Part shown: positions 24,640-35,000 of the stretch, one piece after another | Position numbering within the stretch: the stretch's first letter is position 1 | Layout: every line of letters begins with the position of its first letter | Assembly (NCBI GenBank): GCA_022702705.1 | Contig: CM040426.1 | Location: forward strand, 79,011,877 to 79,075,876 | DNA: 64,000 bases | Reading direction: 5' to 3' | DNA from: Papilionanthe hookeriana x Papilionanthe teres | Lineage: Eukaryota > Streptophyta > Magnoliopsida > Asparagales > Orchidaceae | Program-made: the position numbers and the translations under genes | Notes under the pieces: generated by a model | Seen by the model: only the letters and a program-made list of their open reading frames with translations | Told to the model about the DNA's origin: nothing | Databases searched by the model: none

Positions 24640-24769
24640 AGTTACTTTCTTGTGAAATTGCTTCATAATAATTTATGTGAAAATCTCAGTTTCTACAATC
24701 TTCCACACCTATTAGTTGTTTCTGGAATTGGCTGCAAGTGCCAACTGATGCTAGATGCATTGCATCTCT
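24640..24769 (+). other. Coding-like stretch left of the Mutator-like MITE
   Basis: The plus frame LPHLLVVSGIGCKCQLMLDA runs to LHLLVD at the MITE and can be continued at 25055 as GYDLLFDCYAYLVEIYQSNG. No family recognised, so this is only a hint of an old exon interrupted by the MITE. Confidence 0.25.
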
Positions 24770-24778
24770 TAGTTGACG

Positions 24779-25045
24779 GGAAAAAATTTGCGTACGTCAA
24801 TCGTACACAAAACTGCATATTTAATAGTTTATACGAGTGTTACAAGGGGGTTACAAGCGTGTTATAACTTCCGTGTAACTCACTTGTAACCCGTGCTTCT
24901 ATTCATCCATTTGTAGGTTACAGGGGTTACAAGGTTAGAGGGGGATTACACGGGAGGTAAAAGGGGTTATAACCCTCTTGTAACTCCCGTGTATCTTTTT
25001 AGGTACGCAAATCCTGCGTACGGTTAACGCACACAAATTTTTTCC
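24779..25045. mobile_element. Mutator-like MITE with perfect 9-bp target duplication
   Basis: 267 bp. Terminal inverted repeats GGAAAAAATTTGCGTACG and the reverse complement of GCACACAAATTTTTTCC, flanked by TAGTTGACG at 24770-24778 and 25046-25054. A 9-bp duplication is typical of Mutator-like elements. The interior is a large imperfect palindrome made of GTTACAAG / CTTGTAAC blocks. Confidence 0.88.
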
Positions 25046-25054
25046 TAGTTGACG

Positions 25055-25820
25055 GCTATGATTTGCTATTTGACTGCTACGCCTACTTGGTGGAAATTTA
25101 TCAAAGTAACGGCGGTCTTCTTTCTTGAAAAAATTCTATGACCGATCATTAGCATCTGTATTTTAATTTTAGTGCCAATATAAGTTAATCGTATCTACTA
25201 ACAAAGTTTTAAAATTAATCTACCAATGAGTCAGTTAAAAAAGGGAAATAAAGACTAAATAATTAATCTGTATGATTACTATTTTTAGGTTGAAAATGAA
25301 ATTATTCAAGATGCATCAAGATCTCATCGTTAAAGTATTGTGTTGAAATAATCATTAATTTAATTTTATAATAAGTTTTATCCCTTCTTAAAAAAGTGGC
25401 TAGTTCCACCTGCACGCTAAGCACTCTAAACCACTAACACACCTCTTTACCTGACTGATGAAGAAAATAAGGCACATCACATCGTTGAGAGAGATATGGA
25501 CTTCATTAAGCACTACGATTCTTCGTGTTGCACCAATTTAAGCCATCATCCACAAAATGACTCAAACTGAGATTTATGAATTGTATTTGTGTGCATATCG
25601 ACGTCTGGGCGCCTTATTCAGGCACTTGGTCATCTCGTTTCGGGCTCCTGGGCACTGATTTAACCCTTTTGGAGTCTGTTTCATCTCATCTTCTCCCTAA
25701 GTTACCTAATCACATCTATATTGCATTAAAACACTAAAATACCCACATAAAACAATAAAATGCATAACTAAAGATAAAAATATCATGTAAATAACATGCA
25801 CATTTGATGCACATCGGCGG
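25055..25820. other. Spacer, no gene recognised
   Basis: AT-rich with one GC-richer tract at 25590-25700. No motif seen. Confidence 0.35.
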
Positions 25821-25829
25821 TCACTTACT

Positions 25830-26180
25830 ACAATCAATACCTACTACGACCTATGTGGCCTAGTGACGCTCTTGTAGCTAACAACCATGGCCTATGTGGT
25901 CAGTTATTATGATAATTTTTCACTATAGCCTTTGTATTTGACTGGCGCTCTTGCACTTACCAACTATGACCAATGTGGCTAGTCTTTAGCACAACTTCCC
26001 ACTAAAGTTCCCGTGGGCGACTAAAGCTATTATAGCTACCAGCTATGGCTTATGTGAAATTACTATTGCAGCTTTCTATTGCAGTTTGTGGCCAGCTAAC
26101 GCTATTGTAACCGCTAACTACAATCTTTTTAACCAACTACCACTTCTATCATTTCAACCGCGGCGTTGTGACCAACTATT
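25830..26180 (+). repeat. Degenerate tandem repeat, unit about 105 bp
   Basis: A block like CTCTTG..TACCAACTATGGCC.ATGTGG.CAGT recurs about three times (for example 25869, 25946, 26030). Divergence is high and unit borders are approximate. Confidence 0.45.
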
Positions 26181-26275
26181 ACTTTTACATACGAAAACTA
26201 CATATGTTATACCTCAATTATGACTATTATAAATAAACTATAATTGTACATTTGTGATTATCAATTTTGCTATTC

Positions 26276-26435
26276 AATTTTTTTTTTTTATTATTCAGAA
26301 TAAGAGTAAACCAATGTACTTATAACATATAGTAGATTACATGGACTGGGCTCGAACCTGCTATTTTTCTTTTATCTCTGTGTTGAATTTTAATGCAGTG
26401 CTAAAGAGTTAACTTATCACTCTACTATCACGAAT
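26276..26435 (-). mobile_element. Candidate tRNA-derived SINE
   Basis: On the minus strand an A-box-like TAGAGTGATAAGTTAAC (about 26405-26421) is followed after about 60 bp by a clear B box, GGTTCGAGCCC (26348-26358), and the unit ends in an A-run (minus strand of 26279-26290). No target duplication found. It could also be a decayed tRNA. Confidence 0.42.
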
Positions 26436-26508
26436 CTTCTGGCACATAACAAATCTATTTATTATAGTGGATATAAACTCTTGTTTATGTGGCTCCAAGA
26501 CCGACTAA

Positions 26509-27253
26509 GGGTCTGTTTGGATACTGTACATTACTGCTATTGCTAGAAGCATTATGAGAAGCAATGCTGAGGAAGTCTAATTTAGTCGTTTAGTTCTGGT
26601 AGTACGAAACCAATCGTAATGAACATCTGTATGTGAAAATATTGACCTACATAAAATGAATTGCTGAATGGTCGTAGGTTTACAATTATAGGCAAATGAA
26701 TTGTAAATAATTATAAAATGAATTATAAAATAATTATAAGCAATCCAATAAATAAATAGGTTTATAAATCCTTGTGATCTTCACAATAGAGATGCATAAA
26801 ATGAATCGTAAATAACTATAAGCAATCCAATAAGATCGGGCAGGAAGAAGGGCGAAGGAAGAAGAAGATCGGGCAGGAAGAAGGGCGGAGGAAGAAGAAG
26901 ATCGGAGAAGGAAACTGAGAGGAGGAAGAAGAAGCTCGGAGGAGGAAGAAGGGCTGGAGGAAGAAGATCGGATGAGGAAGAAGCTCGGAGGAGGAAGAAG
27001 AAGCTCGGAGGAGGAAGAAGCGCGGGTAGGAAGAAGAAGATCGGAGGAGAAAGAAGCTCCTCGCAGTTCACGATGACAAACGCAGTGGAGAAACCACGGG
27101 CCGAAGCCAGGCCGCGGGGTCGATCCCGCGGTCGGCTTCTTCGTAACTTCGCGGCAGCTGTGCCGCGAAGTCGTTAAACAAACGAAGAAAAAAAAAGGGC
27201 GCGACGGCTTTCGCTGCCCGCGCCGCGCCCTAAAACTTCAACCAAACGGACCC
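26509..27253. mobile_element. PIF/Harbinger-type (Tourist-like) non-autonomous element
   Basis: Left end GGGTCTGTTTGGAT, right end the reverse complement of AACCAAACGGACCC, flanked by TAA at 26506-26508 and 27254-27256, the 3-bp duplication of PIF/Harbinger elements. 745 bp with no transposase. The middle holds a purine-rich array and the last 150 bp are GC-rich with GCCGCGAAG/CTTCGCGGC inverted blocks. Confidence 0.82.
26835..27060 (+). repeat. GAAGAA-rich purine array
   Basis: Variable units of 15-33 bp such as AGATCGGGCAGGAAGAAGGG and GGAGGAAGAAGAAGCTCG. The 96-codon minus-strand frame over it (Ser/Leu/Pro/Phe-rich) is a by-product. Confidence 0.85.
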
Positions 27254-27429
27254 TAAGAGTATGCAAACCATCGTTCCGCCAAGCTAAACAAAATCTATCT
27301 TAGAAAAAAAAAATTTATGAAAAAGGTTCGCGTGTAACTAATCAAGTAATTACTAATAATATCGCTTTGGAAATGGGTAATCCCACTTACAATTGCATAA
27401 TTTAGTATAAGAACATATAAAAAGAAAAA

Positions 27430-27656
27430 GGAGCTTTTACATACATACCACTTAAATCCTATACATTTATATATCAAACACCTAAATTTCAATTTTTACA
27501 TATATATGTCATGCTATGAATCAAGATTATATTTCAAATTTTAAAAATTCATAATACTTTTATGTGATATAAAAGATATGAGTAATATAAATGTAAAAAA
27601 AACTTTGGTGTTACATATCTAAATACATAGTAGTTGGATGGTATGTTGGTCGCTCC
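27430..27656. mobile_element. MITE family 1, copy C
   Basis: 227 bp. Left end GGAGCTTTTACATACATACC; right end GGATGGTATGTTGGTCGCTCC, its inverted counterpart with some change. Interior resembles copies A, B and D. Confidence 0.75.
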
Positions 27657-28831
27657 CCAAGGATATGAATTCCAAGGCGTTTGGGAGGGGGTGATGAAAG
27701 CTATTCAAATAATTGATCCAAACCTTATTAATTAATCCTTTCAGTTATTACAGTCATAATCCGAGACCAATTCCTGTTTGTTTGGAATCACTTTCTAATT
27801 TTAATTTTTAATTTAATTTTCTATTTTTAAAAAGTATTTTTAATACATTTATAATTTATATATTTTTAAAAATAAAATAGAAAAATATATTTGATTGAGA
27901 ATTTATTATTTTTTTTAAGAAGAAATTTATACTTTTTATAAAACAATTTAGGTCATATGCACTTCAGTATTAAGTTTTGTCACTCATGATGTATGTGTCA
28001 TCTTTCTTGCTCTACCAAGCATGAAACATTACCCGTGAATAAGCGGGCGACGGCGGTCAAATACCAAAGGCTAATGGTGACCGACAGCGGCAACAGCCAA
28101 CCGCTAGGGCTACCAGTTACAGTTGGGGCTGCTATGGCAGGCAGCCTTGCCAATAGGCAATGAGCTAGGGGAAAAGTTATTTTGGTATTTTAAAAATAAT
28201 CATATATATATATTCTATTTTAAATATTTTAAAGACAGAAGTGATCTCTTAAAAAATAAAAGAAATAAAATAAATAAATAATATATAGGCAATTTTTTTT
28301 TTTACGTTTATTTTCTATTTTTTATTTTCAAAAACAAAAACAAAGAAATAAAAATTGATCCCGCACAAACACTTGTAGAAGCCTTTTTTTTTTAACCAAA
28401 AGGGTTTAGTGGTGATCCCAAATGCAAAAGAATTCATTATAATTTAAAATAATTATTTTAAATTTGCATAATCTTAAATGCTAATTATAAGTTATTTTAC
28501 ATGATCGCATGCGAAGAACTCAAATACATTAAAAAAAAATTACATAACCCAAAATGATTTTACATTGATGAATTCGTTAGCATACATAATTAGAATACAT
28601 TTTGGTTCCAATAAAGGTGGAACAAAAATACAGAATAAACTCCATTACACCTTAGAATGAAACCGAACCAACCATCCTTAAATGGAACCCTAGAATTTCG
28701 TACCTCGTCAAATACCTTAGCTGCAAATGAATTACTGTACATGTAACAAAATAATGAAATATAATACAAGAATAGTGTTCTCCAATATATAAAAACATGT
28801 TATGGAAGGAACCAAGTTTTATAAACACTTT
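27657..28831. other. AT-rich 3' flank of ATG1, no gene seen
   Basis: No coding frame. Long AT tracts and a GC-rich island at 28040-28170 without motif. Part of it is presumably the ATG1 3' UTR, but I cannot place the polyadenylation site. Confidence 0.4.
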
Positions 28832-29038
28832 TCAAGGGGTCATTCGCTGTAAGCGGTATCTGCTGTTCCTGTTACTGAGGGCGCATATGTACGTACGTAG
28901 GCGTTGTCGATCTGAATTTGTGAGACATACGGGCGGGTTGAGGGCAAGGAATGGTGCTTCAACAAGAAGAAAATGAAGTAAACTCACAGCCTTCGAGTAC
29001 CAACCCTCAGCGCTGTCCAGGTTTTTCAACTCATCAAC
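28832..29038 (-). CDS. ATG1: ATG1 last exon
   Basis: 207 bp with stop. Reads [17 protein letters not shown] and [13 protein letters not shown], ending RLQRMTP then TGA. Confidence 0.9.
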   Translation of the reverse strand, partial: VDELKNLDSAEGWYSKAVSLLHFLLVEAPFLALNPPVCLTNSDRQRLRTYICALSNRNSRYRLQRMTP

Positions 29039-32000
29039 CTGCATTTTCCATTAGAAAATGGCGGAAATAAGAAATGATAATGCAGGATTACAAGTGTATT
29101 TGCCGAATAGAACTTAATTCTACTCAAAAGATTGGCCTTCAAAAGTAGATGTGTAATATTTGTTTATATATACATATATTTGTAGACAACTATGTAGCGT
29201 TTTTTAGAGCCGATCCGAATGTCTAAATAGATGAGTGGTTCTCATGTTGGGGAAATTTCTGTATAACTACTCTACAATTAATAAATTCTTTAAACACTTT
29301 CTCGCTGTTCTCTTCTCTCTTCTGAGTTGCCCCAACATGGTGGCGAGAATTTGTGGACAAACCAGAATCCAAGATATACTTTCAAAGCAGGTGTATTAAT
29401 TGGTAGACATGATTAGTCTAAAAAAAATAATCAAATCACGTCTCCCGAACCAACAAAGTTTGATGAAGAAAATAAACCATAAAAATGATTTGAAATAAAG
29501 AAGGGAGAAAAGAAAGAGAGCAGGAAAATTTTCCACTCACAGCACCACGCCTTCCAAAAGCAAGTGCAGATTCGAATATCAGCTCAATAGCATCAGGCAT
29601 ATCTGTAGCTTCTGCAGGTAAATAACAGATAACAAAAGCAACATGTAAAGAAGAGCATGCCTAACTCAACATTCGAATTAAAGGGGGATACTATACCGTC
29701 TACTTGTCCCACGTCCTTGGCAAGTTCCTCTGCACGCTCAACTGAAATAAGAAATTCTTTCTCGATCTCGGACAAAACAGAATATGGCAATGGAGGATCA
29801 CTGCTGCTAAAACAATTCGTGCTACTTGATGAAGAAGCTTTACTGGTTTGGGGGAAATTAGTGGTCTCAGATGGACTTCCTTCTGCAGCAACGACGGCTT
29901 GTGCGTGACAGATATGGAGGCATTGCTTCAGAATTGCTAGGACTAATAACTGAATAGAGAATGCTTCCAACCGCCTACCATTTTCGAGCTGCAAAAGATT
30001 AACATAAGCAAGTGACGAAATAAGCAATAAATCAAACTTTAAGGGGCTGAGTTGTGGTGAGCATGTGTAATTCGGGGTTTTATTAGGTTTATTTGTTAAA
30101 CATTGTATCACCTATTTAAATACATGTTGAATGAAACAGTAAGTTTTTATCAAAATCATTTCAATTTGGTATCAGAGCCCTAACCCTAACAACCAGTCGG
30201 CGTCCTCATTGGTGGTCTCAACTGGTGTCATAGCCAATGCAACTCGATCGGTGCAGAGAAGAGACGGATCGCCACCGAAGCGATCGCCACAGACGGGATC
30301 TTCCTTTCTTCTGTGAATCACGACAGACACGATTGGTAGTACTCGCAAATCGTGGCAGATGGGATCGCATATTGCGGCAAATGAGATTGTGAAATGACAG
30401 TGGCAATGAGAGCTGGGAAGGCACCTATCGGATCGCGACAGTCGAGGCGGGAAAGCGTCTTGCAGAGTTCGGTCAAGAAGGGCTTCTACGGCTTGCTGGG
30501 AGAGGAAGGAGCAGAGCAAGGCTCTATTTCTAATGGTCTTTCATACGCAGCAGTCTCGTCATTGCCTTCGCCGTGAGAAACAACTTAGATATGTGACTCG
30601 AGTGTGAGGAAGTTAGTAGAGCGGGACCTTCTTTGATGGAAGGGAGGCGAAGGATCGAAGCGGTTACAGTTTGGCGTTCAGGACAAAGTTATTGCAGCTT
30701 CGAGTGGACTAAAGTAGAGTCGATCAAACGAACTTGCAGGAAGTCGTGCGTGTGATTAAGAATGGCAGAAGACAGATAGTGCAAAAGGTTAGGGATTGAG
30801 CCCTTGGGGAGATGGATCCCGAATTTCTAAAGGTCTTAGTCAGTCTTATACAGAGAACTAGCATCTCAATGGGAGCCACTACCTCAATACTCCGAAGCAG
30901 GTGATGTTAGATCTCCCTCCCGTGGATCTGAAGCTCGAAAGACCGATCACGTATCTGAGTTGATTGCGTCGTATCAAGACTGCTCTAGTAGGGAATAGAC
31001 TAGAGGATACCTGACTGAAGTCAAGCCAAAAAGTGATAGTGTTGAGAGGAATGAGTGGCTAACCACACATGCCTTGCCTGACCCTTAGTTACTCAACTTG
31101 ATGGTTCCATCGATTTCCTCAAATGTGGATGACATTAGAAAGGTGAGTGAAATTTGAGCGAAGCTGAAGGTTTATGCTGGAGCTGGGAACAACATGAGAG
31201 TGTTCCAGATTCAGCATGAGATAGAGGCAGTGGTTCAGGGTGATAGATCAATTCAGGAGTACTCAATAGATCTGGAGTGACTGTGGCAAGATCTTGATCA
31301 CTTCTCACCTACGCCAAACTATAGTGATCCGGGATGCAAGAAGAGGAAGATCCTTGCACAGAATAGGAGTATATAGTTTCTGGCTCATTTGAACGTGGCT
31401 TTTGATTAGAGGAGATCAGTCCTCTTAGCTTAGGCAACGATTCCTTCATTGGATGAGGCCATCACAGTGATGATACGGGAGGAGAGTCGCATGAGACTAC
31501 ATTTTGAGTCAAGTGGACTTTCAGACATGCGATCAACTTTGGCCGTCTCAAGCGAAGGTATGACAGGTGCTCAGGGGAAGACCCACAGGTTCTACAACTG
31601 TGAAGAAGTGGGACACTTGAGTAAAACTTGTCCAAAGCAACCCAAAGAGAGAGAGACTAGCGGACAAGGACAGTCTAGAGGTCGTGGTTGTGGGGGTCGG
31701 AAAGTTAGAAAAGATGGCAACCAGGCAAATATGATTGTAGTATAGGACGAAGGAGAAATAGGTGTGATCTTTACTAATGAAGATCATGAGTGTCCGGAGC
31801 TGTTGAAGAGAAAACCAAAAGCAGCAAAAGATAGAGCTGAGGATGTTTTCAAATCCATCTACATCAAGGGGTAACATTGTCAATTATTCTCCCTTCAGCA
31901 AAGGAACTGGTGAGACACTTGCTCTTGCCTCTATTCCCACCACAAGATCTTCAAAACATATCATAGATTATGTTGCTTTTCGTCACATGATTGGTACTGT

Positions 32001-35000
32001 TGTAGAGTTCTCTTCATATACTCATCCAGCAGTACCAGAGAGCATACAAATTGCTCATGGTAGAGTGCAGCCTGTAACTGATGAGGGTACATTGAGATGT
32101 ACCAATCATAAGATATTGTCCAATGTTTTATAAGCTCATTCTTTTCGAGTAAACCTCTTATTCATTAGTGTTATTGTTCTCCAGTTAAAATGCATTTTTT
32201 TTATATTACTGAGATATTCCAAGAGAAAGGAACGGGACAGTCACTTGGGATTGGAACATGGCATGGCAGACTCCGGTACTTGGACCGAGAGGAGATGGAT
32301 TCAGCTTTGGCATCTATAATGAAAAGTGCTGCAGTAGAAGAATCTGGGAGGAACATCGATAATGTGTTACTACTACATCACAGAGATATGGGACATTCTA
32401 GTCTTTGTTTACTGAGTCGGTTGTATCAATCTATGTATGAAAAGGAAAATAAGGAGAAATTGGTATGTGATGCTTGTGAGTTTGTCAAGCTCACTAGAAG
32501 CGCTTACGTCAGTTATGAGAATAAGAGCTATGGTGTGTTTGATTTGATATATTTTGATGTATGGGGACCTTATCCTACAGTTCTATGAATGGTTATCATT
32601 ATTTTGTTACACTTATTGATTGTTTTTCTTGTGTAATCTGAATATACTTGATGAAACAAGATAGTGAGATTGCTTTAAAGATTTTCGCAAGGCATTCCAG
32701 ACCCAATATGAGGCAGTTGTGAAGGCACTGAGATCTGATAATGAGACAAAATATATAGACAGAGTATTTAGGGACTACCTGTTAGCTCAAGGAATACAAC
32801 ACCAAATCACATGCCCATACACACCAGCACATAATATAGCAGAGATGAAGAATCAACATCTTCTAAAGATAACCTGGAGCATGATGAAGACAATGAATGT
32901 CTCACAACACTTATGGGGAAAGCAACATTGACAGCCGCTCAATTTATTAACATGATACTCTCAAGAGTGTTGGTGTAGAAGTCTCTTTGTCAGATGTTGA
33001 AAGGAGACAATACTTGGATCCTTCTATTGAAAGTATTTGGGTGTGTGTTTTGTGAAAAATAACAGACCATCTGTTGGGAATTAGATCCTATAGCTATGAA
33101 CTGTGTGTTCGTGGGTTATTCTGCTACTCAAAAAAGTTGTTTGTTAGAGCCTAATTGAGAAAAGACTTTTTATAAGTATGTCACTCAAAGAGTTTAAACT
33201 ATACTACACTCTGGAGGTGAATTCACCATTCAGTGACTCAATAGAAACTGAAGATATAAGACAAGGAGAGTGAACAGTAGTGGTGATCGAGTGGTGCAAG
33301 TGGGAGTAATGTCATGTCCTGTGATGTGGAATGAACCAACTGAGGAAACGAAAATCAAGGAGATTGAACCCAGAGGTGGCGGGATTCAAGCTAAAGGTGA
33401 GCTAAGGGTGGAAGAAGCAAGCTGAGAGAACAGAGTCTACAGTCCTAATAAGTCCCTTATCCCAGTCTTCCTCAACTCTTGAAACACTACACTATCCACA
33501 TTTGATTCAAAACTTTCAAGTGATATTATTCCTCCTCAGTCCACTCCTATCCCCCCTCCCCATAGTTAATGGCTTCTCGTAGCAATGCGGGACATCCTAC
33601 TAATCGTTTTGGGTGGGAACTTGACATTGTGAACTTTATTTCTTATTCTAACATCTCACTTTTGCAAGGAGCATTCATTGCATCATTGAACTTTGTCTCT
33701 ATATCCAAGTTTTAGCAGGTTGTTAAAGAGGATCCCAAGTGAAAAATGACGATGTATGAAGAGCTTGGAGCTCTTGATAAAAGCCGAATATGGGAGATTG
33801 TATCGCTACCAACAGGAAATAAGACAATTCGATGCGAGTGAATATTTACAATAAAACGAACTCCAGAAAGAAAGGTGGAGAGGTATAAAGCACGACTAGT
33901 GATAAAAGAGCAGTCAGAAGTATGGAGACGAATATGGGAGATTGTATCACTCCCATGTGTATTATCCTCCTCTGTCCACTCATATCCCCCCTCCCCAATG
34001 TTAAGGGCTTCTCGTAGGAATGCGGGATATCCTACTGATCGTTTTGGGTGGGAACTTGGCATTGTGAACTTTATTTCTTATTCTAACATCTCACTTTTGC
34101 ATGGAGCATTCATTGCATTATTGAACTTTGTCTCTATATCCAAGTGTTAGCAGGTTGCTAAAAAGGATCTCAAGTGAAAAATGACGATGTATGAAGAGCT
34201 TAGAGCTCTTGATAAAAACCGAATATGATATTGTACCACTACCAATAGGGAAGAAGGGAGTTTGATGCAAGTGGATATTTACGATAAAATAAACTCCGAA
34301 AGGAAAAGCGGAGAGGTATAAAGCACGACTAGTGATAAAAGAGTACAGTCAGACGTATGGTATCGATTATTATGAAAACTTTGCACCAGTAGCAAATATG
34401 ACAAATGTGAGGACACTGGTTTTTCTGGCAGTGAATGGTGGATGGAAACTCCACCAACTGGATGTGAAGAATGTTTTCATTTATGGGGAGCTATTGAAGA
34501 ATGTATATATGGAGATACCACCAAGGTTTAGTACATCCCAAACAGTAAGGTGTGTAGACTCAGGAAGTCACTGTATGACTTCAAGCAGTTACTTCAAGCC
34601 TGGTTTGACAAATTTAAAATGGCGATGACTGGCATATCAGCAGATCAATCAGGCCACATAGTATTCTTTTGGTAACATGAATGACGCACTACCATACTGT
34701 GTATGTGAATTACATAATTATCACTGGTGATGATGAGGCGGAGATTTCTCAACCGAAGGGAAGATTGAAGAAGCAATATGAGGTAAAGGATCTTAGACAA
34801 CTCAAATACTTTCTTTAGAATAAAGTGGCTAAGGGTATTAAAAATTGACCCGACACGCAAACGCGACTCGAACTCGACTCAAAAAATTCAGGTTAGAGGT
34901 GACTCGATTTTTTTTCGAATCGGGTTCGAGTCAGAGAGTTTAACTCGTTTATTATTAGGTTGGGTTCGGGTTGAACCTGAAAACCCAAATATGACTAGAA

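Noticed and set aside
25830..26180. CRISPR-like regular repeats
   Set aside because: Units are about 105 bp, strongly diverged, without constant repeats and unique spacers; the DNA is clearly plant nuclear.
26781..27071. 96-codon minus-strand frame rich in Phe, Leu, Pro and Ser
   Set aside because: It is the complement of the GAAGAA purine array in a Tourist-like element and is not a membrane protein.
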